Assembly: GCA_017437755.1 (NCBI GenBank)
Contig: JAFRXI010000010.1
Location: 52,464-116,463 of the forward strand
Length of the DNA stretch: 64,000 nt
Reading direction: 5' to 3'
Source of the DNA: Bacteroidales bacterium
GTDB lineage: Bacteria > Bacteroidota > Bacteroidia > Bacteroidales > UBA932
Made by a program: the position numbers and the translations under genes. This document shows positions 30,635 through 38,721 of the stretch, one piece after another. The notes under the pieces were generated by a model, which was not told where the DNA came from, did no database searches, and saw nothing but the letters and a program-made list of their open reading frames with translations. How positions within the stretch are numbered: position 1 is the stretch's first letter; every line of letters begins with the position of its first letter.

Positions 30635-32656
30635 CTATTTATATGGAATCTTGACAACCACCTTCCGGATATCAGAAGGAGCGTCAAAAGAAATACAGGG
30701 AGCGTGGGCGTCGGAAGGGAACAGTATTACCCAATGTCCAGGATCGGCCAGAAGTGAACGGCTGGAAACTGCGGACGCATGGAACTCGATGTCCTTTTTT
30801 GGATTATATGGTTTTATAGGTTCGCGTACTTCCGACAAGGGTGCAACTTTGATCAGTTCTTTTCCGGACAGGACGACCTGGACATCTATGTATTTGCGAT
30901 GGGCCTCATACTTGAATGACTCTTTGGTCACATATTCCTGGACATTTGCATACATACCGGATTCCGAAAGGTTGTAACGCCCCGTAGGAATGCCCATCAA
31001 ATCCTGACGCTGCAGGAATTCAGCCGCCACCTCCCATTCTGCAGGATTGGCCATAATCTGCCGCCTTAGTTGGGCCGTATCAGTCCCCGATGAAACCGGT
31101 AACGAGTCCCACATTTGCAATACCTTTTCAATCAACATGTTACGAAAGTTCTCAATCTTAACGAATGACATCATGTTTGAATCGTGCTGGCGTGTAGGGA
31201 GTCCCCTTGATTCAGGGGCCGCCACCCTTACCACGGCAGCGATATCCTCTCCGTCAAACACCCAGTCCGCATATTGGAAACCATGGAAAAACGGATCCGG
31301 ATCATACAGGACCGTACCAACCTCAATCCACTTGACAAGGTCACTGCTACATACCAAAACCAGGCGGTTGCGGATCAGGGAATGGGACATCCCCTTCACA
31401 TAAATACCCTGATGGGAATAATCACACGTGTCATCCGGATTTGTCAACGCCCAGTACATTTCACTGACGGGATCGAACCTCACTGTATACTTCTTCCCTC
31501 CTCCGGGCATTTCCACCCAATCGCAGGAAGGATCAAAGTAAAGACTGTCAATTCCCTTTACATGGAGCCTGGTGGCAAAACGGCTGGTTTGCGTACTGTT
31601 GGTACGGATCAGGTTGATTACTTCCCCATCCCGGGCCTCAACTATATTGCCTTCAATAAGGGATCCAGTCATCCTGTAGCCCATGATTGACAAAGCACCC
31701 TTTCCTACCGTATTTGTCCTGGTCCAGGAGGATGCTTCCAAAAGGTCGCTTCCAATGGGAGCGGAGACGACAAACGGGCTCTTGTCTTCGTAAGTCTCGC
31801 AGGCCCTCCAGATCCTCCCGCCACTGACAAGCATCGGAACGGGTGCAGTGTGATACACACCTTCCAGAATAAGTCCGGAATGGGCATCAACAGGTGAACT
31901 CCAGGTCATTCCCCCGTCAGACGAGCATGATATCCTCAACCCATTCCGGTCAGGTCCCACGCCCATAAAATAAACCTTGTCGCCAAGGGTAAAAAGGTTG
32001 TGATAATTGGATACCAGATTCTTCTTGACGTCATAGAAGCCGAATCGTTCCCATGTGGCGCCCTTGTCCACAGACCTGAACATCGCCGGTCCCTTGCCAA
32101 TCCCGGTACATGCAGCCAAATAACTCCCGTCAGGAAGCATAGTGATTGTCTGATTGTACGCACCGCCCTTTCTCAATATCGGGACTTTGGCAATCACGGT
32201 CCCGAATTCGGGAACACCGTCAACGGAAATAGAATCTCCGAACACGACAGCACTGTGAGTACACTCATCAGGATAAGGTATATCTGTCCAAACACCCGTC
32301 TTGATTCGGGGATTCTCGTAGACATAATAATCTATTCCAGCGACTTGGAAAACTTCTCCGGTCCGTACCCATGGCTTGGGTAACCTGCCGTCATAATCGA
32401 GGGCTATCCTGCACTTTGCATCCTTTCCGCAACATACCTTTTCCGGGCCACGGTACTCCATAAGGCTGACCGCAAACTTAGTCCCGGCAGGAAGGGCATT
32501 GCCGCATGCCGATTCGTTGTTCTGGGGAAAGAACTCCTTTTTAGGTCCGGCCTCCCTGATATCTATCAAGTCCCCGCGGACCAGTACTTCATCGGAGCGT
32601 TGCGCAACAGCCCCCAATGAAAGAACAAGCAAAACGACAGATAATAGCCAGCGCAT
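30635..32656 (-). CDS. Sialidase-like Asp-box protein fused to a YhcH/NanQ-type domain
   Basis: A 673-residue exported protein (signal ending LGAVAQRS near residue 19). Residues of about 20-500 form a sialidase-like beta-propeller with Asp boxes SVDKGATW (near 193) and SSDGGMTW (near 244). The last 165 or so residues are a YhcH/YjgK/YiaL domain (GRYNLSESGMYANVQEY, YEAHRKYIDVQVVLSGKELI, PSDAHAPCI). That domain is a metal-binding cupin; E. coli YhcH (NanQ) is known to speed anomer exchange of sialic acid. Here it is fused to, and exported with, the glycosidase-like part, which is unusual because YhcH proteins are normally cytoplasmic and separate. It is the last gene of the SusCD operon, five bases after the other Asp-box gene. 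The substrate is probably a 2-keto-3-deoxy sugar acid (inference). Confidence 0.85.
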   Translation of the reverse strand: MRWLLSVVLLVLSLGAVAQRSDEVLVRGDLIDIREAGPKKEFFPQNNESACGNALPAGTKFAVSLMEYRGPEKVCCGKDAKCRIALDYDGRLPKPWVRTGEVFQVAGIDYYVYENPRIKTGVWTDIPYPDECTHSAVVFGDSISVDGVPEFGTVIAKVPILRKGGAYNQTITMLPDGSYLAACTGIGKGPAMFRSVDKGATWERFGFYDVKKNLVSNYHNLFTLGDKVYFMGVGPDRNGLRISCSSDGGMTWSSPVDAHSGLILEGVYHTAPVPMLVSGGRIWRACETYEDKSPFVVSAPIGSDLLEASSWTRTNTVGKGALSIMGYRMTGSLIEGNIVEARDGEVINLIRTNSTQTSRFATRLHVKGIDSLYFDPSCDWVEMPGGGKKYTVRFDPVSEMYWALTNPDDTCDYSHQGIYVKGMSHSLIRNRLVLVCSSDLVKWIEVGTVLYDPDPFFHGFQYADWVFDGEDIAAVVRVAAPESRGLPTRQHDSNMMSFVKIENFRNMLIEKVLQMWDSLPVSSGTDTAQLRRQIMANPAEWEVAAEFLQRQDLMGIPTGRYNLSESGMYANVQEYVTKESFKYEAHRKYIDVQVVLSGKELIKVAPLSEVREPIKPYNPKKDIEFHASAVSSRSLLADPGHWVILFPSDAHAPCISFDAPSDIRKVVVKIPYK

Positions 32657-32661
32657 AGTAA

Positions 32662-34323
32662 CTACTTGTTTCTGAATTGATTTATCCTAATGAAAAGCAT
32701 CCTGTTGGCATCATGCTGACGGATTGGCAACCCATCAGCTTCCGGAATCGCGGTGCGTACGACAGCAATGATGTCATCACCGTCAATCACCCAGTCGGCA
32801 TACTGGAAACCATGGAAGAACGGATCGGGATCATAAAGGATCTTGTCGTCCACAGTTTTCCAATTCCTCAGGTCCGCCGACTTCAGCAGGACAAGCCTGT
32901 TGCGCATGAGACTGTGGCTCAGATTGCTGCCATCCATCCCCGCATGTGTAAGTTTGCCGTTTGCCGGATAGTCGGTGTCGGGATTAGTCAGAGCCCAGTA
33001 GCATTTGCTTACATCGTCATACCGGATAGTGAATTTCTTACCCCCGCCGGGGAAATCCACGCAGTACTTCTCGGGGGCAAATGCAAGCTGAGTGGTCCCG
33101 GTCACTTTCAAAAGGGTTCCAAAACCGCTGTTCTTGGTGCAATTGCTCCTCAGGAAATTGTAAACCGTTCCATCAGGACCGGCCAAAGCATTACCTTCTG
33201 TCAAGCCGGACACATTGACATTGCTTCCGGAAACATAGTATTTGGTGTCCCTGAAAATATTCGTCTGCTGCCAGCTTGACGACTTCAGGAAATCATTGGA
33301 AAGCGAAGCCGACAACATGAACGGGCATTTATCCACGTCGGCCGAGGCATAGAGTTCACAGGCCCTCCAGATCCTTCCCCCGGCAACTGCCACGGGCACG
33401 CTGGCGGAATGGAAGGTTCCTTCGAGTATCAGGCCGCTGTTCTTGTCAGAAGGGACCGACCAGGTCTTCCCATTGTCGGTGGACTTGCATATATATAGGT
33501 TCGCATGGCTCCCTCCAAGTCCCATCATATACAGTACCCCGTCATGGACAAAGAGATTGTACATGTTGGCTATCTTGTTGACAGACAAATTATAGGAACC
33601 GTATCGGGTCCATGTCAATCCCTTGTCGGAAGAGATGAAGAAGCGCGGTGAAGAATCTCCTTCGCTGCCGGTACATGATGCGAGGTAGTCTCCCGAAGGG
33701 GTTATGACCAGCGTGGCATTATTTATTTTAGACGTTGCCCGCGGCCCATCCGACCTGGTAATGACGGTCCCGTATTCCCTTGTTCCGTTTACCTTGACCT
33801 TGGGCCCTATGATCATCGGGGAACAAGTCTGCTTCCCGGGGCGAGGAACTTTGATTCCGGTTCTCTGGTCCCTGCCGGTATACCTGTGAAGATAATACGT
33901 CAGTTCCCCAACGCGGAACTGTCCCCCAGTAGATACCCAGTCGCCATCTTTAAGATCCTGAAACTCAGACGCCATGAAAACCGTAGCGGCCGAACCTGCC
34001 CTTACCCATTCCGGACCGTCCATGTCCACAAGGCCAACAGCGTACTGGGGATTCCCCCCGCACGCCAGCTTGGCATCAGCGCCGAAGGTATAGTTCTCGT
34101 TCTGTGGAAAAACTTGCAGTTCCTTTGTGTTATATACAGTACGGATATCGATCAGGTTTCCCCAAACCTGGATCTCATCGGACGGGAGGGAACCGATCCA
34201 TACGGGCTTTTCATCTGCAGGAACGGCAGGTTCATCATGGCCCCCGGGAACGCCTTCCCCGGAACAACCGGAGAAGGCGATCTGGGCCACAAAGACCAAC
34301 GCAAGGAGGTTAAGTATTCTCAT
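32662..34323 (-). CDS. Sialidase-like Asp-box lipoprotein
   Basis: A 553-residue lipoprotein (signal ending AFSGCSGEG, Cys near residue 19), homologous to the propeller part of the next gene. Asp boxes are SSDKGLTW and STDNGKTW; shared blocks include GGRIWRACE, FPGGGKKFTIRYDDVSKCYW, SHSLMRNRLVLL and DPDPFFHGFQYADWV. The Arg-Ile-Pro motif usual near the start of bacterial GH33 sialidases is not seen, so this is a divergent branch. It is likely a surface-exposed glycosidase or binding protein for the PUL's target glycan. It lies eight bases after the preceding lipoprotein gene. Confidence 0.82.
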   Translation of the reverse strand: MRILNLLALVFVAQIAFSGCSGEGVPGGHDEPAVPADEKPVWIGSLPSDEIQVWGNLIDIRTVYNTKELQVFPQNENYTFGADAKLACGGNPQYAVGLVDMDGPEWVRAGSAATVFMASEFQDLKDGDWVSTGGQFRVGELTYYLHRYTGRDQRTGIKVPRPGKQTCSPMIIGPKVKVNGTREYGTVITRSDGPRATSKINNATLVITPSGDYLASCTGSEGDSSPRFFISSDKGLTWTRYGSYNLSVNKIANMYNLFVHDGVLYMMGLGGSHANLYICKSTDNGKTWSVPSDKNSGLILEGTFHSASVPVAVAGGRIWRACELYASADVDKCPFMLSASLSNDFLKSSSWQQTNIFRDTKYYVSGSNVNVSGLTEGNALAGPDGTVYNFLRSNCTKNSGFGTLLKVTGTTQLAFAPEKYCVDFPGGGKKFTIRYDDVSKCYWALTNPDTDYPANGKLTHAGMDGSNLSHSLMRNRLVLLKSADLRNWKTVDDKILYDPDPFFHGFQYADWVIDGDDIIAVVRTAIPEADGLPIRQHDANRMLFIRINQFRNK

Positions 34324-34330
34324 GACCCCG

Positions 34331-36097
34331 CTATACGACCTCGATCGTGAATTCTGATATTTCTTCCTTCACGCCCGAGACGGAAGTGTACTTGTATACA
34401 AATACAACATGATACGTGCCGGGAGCCGCAAAGGTGTAACTCCAACCTGAAGGGACCTTGCCCTCCGTATCAGTCAGGGCTACGCCGGAATCAGGGCTTA
34501 GGCTCATCGTAGCTCGCTCTATTTCCGGCAACAGAAGGTATGCATTCCTCACGTCCGTAGGCTTGAATGTGGAAGTGAACCGCACATACGATGCACTGAT
34601 GGAAGGCTTCGTCTTATCCTCATCATAAGACACTCCTGGTATCACTGTTACATTATCCTGGGTCTGGGAATAGAGTACTCCGGTGCTCCCGTCAAGGGTG
34701 GATGTAATATTCACACCTGACACATAAGCCTGGGTACGGCCATTATTCAAGCCGCTGTCAAAGGCATCCACATGATAGAAGAAACACAAGTATGCCTTGT
34801 TCCCTTCCCCAAAAATATCAGACACATTCCCTGTACCGGAAGGAGTGAAAGAATCAGTATTGGCAGGAGATACCTGAGGGGAATAATCGGTACAGAATGT
34901 AAACCTATCAGAAATGTCTTTCCAAGTAGCGGCAAGGATCGCAGCCTCAGTTGCTTCGCCGGTAAAATCGGTCGAGGACTTGAGGGATAGCGGAGCAGAC
35001 TGGGCACCTGCCTGGAGATAGGTCAGGAAAGACATTGTCACATCGGCACCGATGCTCCCCCCGTTATTACGGTTTTCATAATCATGTCCTTCCTCTCCCG
35101 ACCAGAATACCACTTCATCCGCATTACCAGTGAAGGTAAACTCCACGGATGACCCGGCTCCGACCTTTGTAGACGATGCATTCACAGCAAAATGATCTGA
35201 AACCACAAATTCATTGATATCCACCATCACCGACTGGACATAATTGTGGTTGGGCTCGAATTTCACCGCCGGAAGCGTAATCGTATTGACGGAATTGTCC
35301 GTGGCTATGACTTCCAACTTTAGTTTTCCTTCCGGATGGGATCCGGGAGCAACCACAAAATAGAACTTCCTTACAGCCGAAGCGGTGACGGATGCGGCAG
35401 TACCAAGGGTCAAGTCTACCTCTTTGGCTCCCTTGACCTTGGAAATACCATCTCCGGATGAAGTCAGGTCAACGGTCCCGTCAACGGCAAGGTCATCACC
35501 TTCCGATACCAGCCTGAGACCTGAAACAGAGACCGTTCCCGATATCATCTTCAACTGAAGTTCTACTATCGAAACGATTCCCTTGAACGAAAGATTGACC
35601 ACATCCTCACCGGTTACGGTCACGGGGGCAGCCTTCATGAAATAATAATCCGAGATATGGGACATATCATTGACGGCATTCTGGTTTTGTACCGAAGGAA
35701 CCGTAATTATTACCGACTCAGGTCCGGCATCCCCTGCATTGGCAGAGAACGGACGGTAGGCATAGTACGAAGCGGCTTTGTCGCTATAGGGGAAAACCCT
35801 GCCTTTCTCCGCAGGGACAAAGGAACATTTGGCGGCATCTCCGTCATCCGGAATTGCATTATAGGCGTAATTACCACCGGAGACATCTCCCTTTCCATAA
35901 ATCCCGACCTGGTCGGAAGAAGTCCATTCCAAGGAATAATTGGATCCTGAAGCGGTAACGGCCACCTTTGCCAATGGCATATCCCCGTTTGAGACGAATC
36001 GGACACCTGCAGGCATATCAACCGTCTCATCGATATTCTTGAAGCATCCTGTTGCCAACGGGAGCAGCAGCACAAGGATATATTTTATATCTTTCAT
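34331..36097 (-). CDS. PUL surface lipoprotein, fimbrillin-like plus DUF5017-like
   Basis: About 588 residues, lipoprotein signal ending PLATGCFKN. The first 300 residues resemble a fimbrillin-like N-terminal domain (SLEWTSSDQVGIYGKGD, FPYSDKAASYYAYRPF). The C-terminal part is related to the preceding lipoprotein (FAVNASSTKVGAGSSVEFTF, VVFWSGEEGHDYENRN) and to DUF5017. Position after susC-susD marks it as a SusE/SusF-like surface glycan-binding protein. The ATG at 36097 is preferred; an upstream TTG is possible. Fusing a fimbrillin-like domain to a DUF5017-like binding domain is uncommon. Confidence 0.78.
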   Translation of the reverse strand: MKDIKYILVLLLPLATGCFKNIDETVDMPAGVRFVSNGDMPLAKVAVTASGSNYSLEWTSSDQVGIYGKGDVSGGNYAYNAIPDDGDAAKCSFVPAEKGRVFPYSDKAASYYAYRPFSANAGDAGPESVIITVPSVQNQNAVNDMSHISDYYFMKAAPVTVTGEDVVNLSFKGIVSIVELQLKMISGTVSVSGLRLVSEGDDLAVDGTVDLTSSGDGISKVKGAKEVDLTLGTAASVTASAVRKFYFVVAPGSHPEGKLKLEVIATDNSVNTITLPAVKFEPNHNYVQSVMVDINEFVVSDHFAVNASSTKVGAGSSVEFTFTGNADEVVFWSGEEGHDYENRNNGGSIGADVTMSFLTYLQAGAQSAPLSLKSSTDFTGEATEAAILAATWKDISDRFTFCTDYSPQVSPANTDSFTPSGTGNVSDIFGEGNKAYLCFFYHVDAFDSGLNNGRTQAYVSGVNITSTLDGSTGVLYSQTQDNVTVIPGVSYDEDKTKPSISASYVRFTSTFKPTDVRNAYLLLPEIERATMSLSPDSGVALTDTEGKVPSGWSYTFAAPGTYHVVFVYKYTSVSGVKEEISEFTIEVV

Positions 36098-36109
36098 GGC
36101 AATTGACAA

Positions 36110-37111
36110 TTATTGTTTCCACTCTCCAGGTTCGGGAGAGACAAGGCTGCCCTCGTCCTGGATGACTTTTACGGTGACGTTCCTGACAATTTCCTCCTTC
36201 CCTTCCTGGTTTGCGTTTATTCCCACGAAGGTTACCACATATTCTCCAGGTTCGTCAAAAGTATATGAATATGATTTCATCTTAGGATCGGAATACGACT
36301 TGATGGTCTGCCCCTTATCCCAGCCCACATTCACGCTTGAAGCCGGGTAAATGGGGACTGAGACCAGTGCATACTCAATATCCACTGCAGGACGGAACTG
36401 TGTCCTGAGCTGGATGCGGAAATTGGTTGCGGTGGGAAGCTGGGGAAGAGAAGTGTTCTTGTCATAGTTCTCTATGGGAACGACTGTCCATCCACAGGTG
36501 AAAATGTTATACATCTCACTGATTCCCAACTGGGTTCCGCCGTTGATAAAGAGGTTGCGGATATACCATTGTACCCTTCCGCTGGTCTGCTCGGCGTTGA
36601 CGGCCTTGACCTTGAAATCAAAGAGCAGGTAAATGGGAGAAGTCTCGTCCGGGAAAATATCGGCCATATCCACTTCCCCGGACTCAACGGTCTGTCCCTG
36701 ACCCGTCGGCCATGAAAACTTGTTGGAAATATCAGTCCAGGTGGCCGCCTCGATCCCTTCCTTGGTATAATCCCCCTTGAAATCCGTTGATATCTTGAAC
36801 GGGACGCTCTCAGGATTCATTCCAAGAGTTTCCACACTGGATGTCTCGGTCTGGAACGAAATGGTCATCTGTGCAGGATAGAGGATATCCTTGTCGTGGT
36901 TCTCGTACAGATGTCCGAATTCCCCGGAATAAAACGTTATGATATTCGGATCCCCTGACAGGTTGAAGACTACCGGTTCACCAACCTTCGCCGTTACTGG
37001 CGCCGCAACGTCAAAACCGACAGGCGTTTTTAAGGAATAATCCTCCTTGAATCCACAGGCTGCGACCAGAATCGCCGCACCAATGATAATTATTGCATTA
37101 ATCTTTTTCAT
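36110..37111 (-). CDS. SusE-position lipoprotein (DUF5017-like)
   Basis: About 333 residues, lipoprotein signal ending LVAACGFKE (Cys near residue 18 of the chosen start). Blocks such as VGEPVVFNLSGDPNIITFYS and GEFGHLYENHDKDILYPAQ match the DUF5017 family, which occurs right after SusD in many Bacteroidota loci and is thought to bind glycan at the surface. The ATG at 37111 gives a standard lipoprotein signal 14 bases after the susD stop; an in-frame ATG at 37132 would overlap susD and add seven residues. Not recognisable as an enzyme. Confidence 0.8.
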   Translation of the reverse strand: MKKINAIIIIGAAILVAACGFKEDYSLKTPVGFDVAAPVTAKVGEPVVFNLSGDPNIITFYSGEFGHLYENHDKDILYPAQMTISFQTETSSVETLGMNPESVPFKISTDFKGDYTKEGIEAATWTDISNKFSWPTGQGQTVESGEVDMADIFPDETSPIYLLFDFKVKAVNAEQTSGRVQWYIRNLFINGGTQLGISEMYNIFTCGWTVVPIENYDKNTSLPQLPTATNFRIQLRTQFRPAVDIEYALVSVPIYPASSVNVGWDKGQTIKSYSDPKMKSYSYTFDEPGEYVVTFVGINANQEGKEEIVRNVTVKVIQDEGSLVSPEPGEWKQ

Positions 37112-37125
37112 AGCACTTCTCTTAT

Positions 37126-38709
37126 TTACCATCCCTGATTCTGGACAAGGTTACGGTTTACACCAATCTCATATGAAGGAATGGGCCACAGATAATCCCT
37201 GTTCTTTACTCCGTCGAAGTATTCCTTTGCGGAGGATGCATAGGCCTCTGAACCGGAAGGAACGGTACTGCGGACATATTGCATCCTGCGGTAGAACTCT
37301 CCCCAACGGACTATGTCGTCCTTCCTGGTAAGCTCATAACCGAACTCCCTCGCCCTCTCGTCCTTGATTACCTCCAGGAGGGCACCCTTTCCGTTATTCT
37401 CAACGTCTATGTCGCTGGGCGAATCAACATCCTTCCCAAAGCCGCGGCGCCTGACCATGTTGACGTATTCATACGCCTTTGTGAGTTCGGAAGCATTGTT
37501 GTTGGATTCATCAGCCGCAACACCCTCGGCATACATCAGCAGTATATCAGAATACCTCAGGATGGGGAAATTCGTGGATGTCTTATCCTTGGACTTGGGG
37601 GTATTGAGTTCATAGGTACGACGGTACTTCCCGCAGCACCTCTCCCATACCGAGGCTGGAGGAGGCAGGACATCTCCGGTTGTATTATCCAACTGGAAAT
37701 CAGCTATGGTCCAGTCCCTTCTGAGGTCTCCCTCTTCAAACAGATCATAGAAATACCCGGTAGCACGTATACAGCCGATAGAGATACCCACTTCCGCATT
37801 ATTGGAATTATTGAAATAGATTCCGTTGTTTCTTCCGACCATTCCCGCCACCGTGGTATATGTTCCCATGTCAGTACCCCAGAATCCGACCTCGAATATG
37901 CTCTCCTTGATATCGTACTTATCCTGAATCAAATTGATGAACACATCCTCATAAGAAGGATTAAGGCGGTGGAATCCCATGTCGATGACCTTACTTGCCG
38001 CCTCCTTGGCCTTGGAATACATTCCCGGCTCGTAAAGAGGATAACCCGCCATGTTGAGGCACACCCTCGCAAGGATACCATAGGCGGCAGATTTGCTCGC
38101 CCTTTCGGCATATACAACCTCGGAAGCGTCGGGAAGAAGTTCGGCTGCGTCTTCCAAATCCCTTATGATCTGCTTGTAAACATCCCTGGAAGGGGTTTGC
38201 TTCACCTGAAGGACCTCTTTGGAGGGACTCCTGGTTGAAGAAAGGACAAGCGGAACATCGCCGTACCTTACCGTAAGCATGAAGTGATAATATGCCCTCA
38301 TGAAAAGCGCCTCACCTTTTATCCTGGCCCGGACCTTTTCGTCCATGCTGGGTTTATTCAGGTTTTCAAGAAGCATATTCGCCCTCCCGATTCCGATGTA
38401 AACGTTTTTCCAGTAGTTGGTTACCTTTACATCCGCGGGAGAAGCGTCATAATATCCGACTCCCGCCTTGTCAGTGTTATAGTGCTCGTAGCCCAAGTCT
38501 GCGTCCAAGCCCATGCGCCCCTGCATGTTGTTGCAGTAGAGCGGACTGGTGGATAGCTCGGCATAGACCCCCAGCATGGCTGTTTCAATCTGGGCCTCAC
38601 TATTATAGTAGCTTTCCGGACTCACATAGTCCTCCGGATAAGTATCAAGGAAATTGCAGGAAGTGATGCAGAACAGCGCTGCTGCAAAAAACAATATAGA
38701 GTTTTTCAT
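37126..38709 (-). CDS. SusD/RagB-family glycan-binding lipoprotein
   Basis: A 527-residue lipoprotein (signal ending FCITSCNFLDTYP) with the SusD start pattern LDTYPEDYVSPESYY, N-terminal TPR-like helices (ARIKGEALFMRAYYHF, the usual RAEAxFLRA-like helix) and the conserved end YLWPIPSYEIGVNRNLVQNQ. SusD proteins sit on the outer face of the outer membrane and form a lid on their SusC transporter, capturing oligosaccharide. It follows susC by 12 bases. Substrate is not predictable from sequence. Confidence 0.93.
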   Translation of the reverse strand: MKNSILFFAAALFCITSCNFLDTYPEDYVSPESYYNSEAQIETAMLGVYAELSTSPLYCNNMQGRMGLDADLGYEHYNTDKAGVGYYDASPADVKVTNYWKNVYIGIGRANMLLENLNKPSMDEKVRARIKGEALFMRAYYHFMLTVRYGDVPLVLSSTRSPSKEVLQVKQTPSRDVYKQIIRDLEDAAELLPDASEVVYAERASKSAAYGILARVCLNMAGYPLYEPGMYSKAKEAASKVIDMGFHRLNPSYEDVFINLIQDKYDIKESIFEVGFWGTDMGTYTTVAGMVGRNNGIYFNNSNNAEVGISIGCIRATGYFYDLFEEGDLRRDWTIADFQLDNTTGDVLPPPASVWERCCGKYRRTYELNTPKSKDKTSTNFPILRYSDILLMYAEGVAADESNNNASELTKAYEYVNMVRRRGFGKDVDSPSDIDVENNGKGALLEVIKDERAREFGYELTRKDDIVRWGEFYRRMQYVRSTVPSGSEAYASSAKEYFDGVKNRDYLWPIPSYEIGVNRNLVQNQGW

Positions 38710-38721
38710 GACGGGATACCT

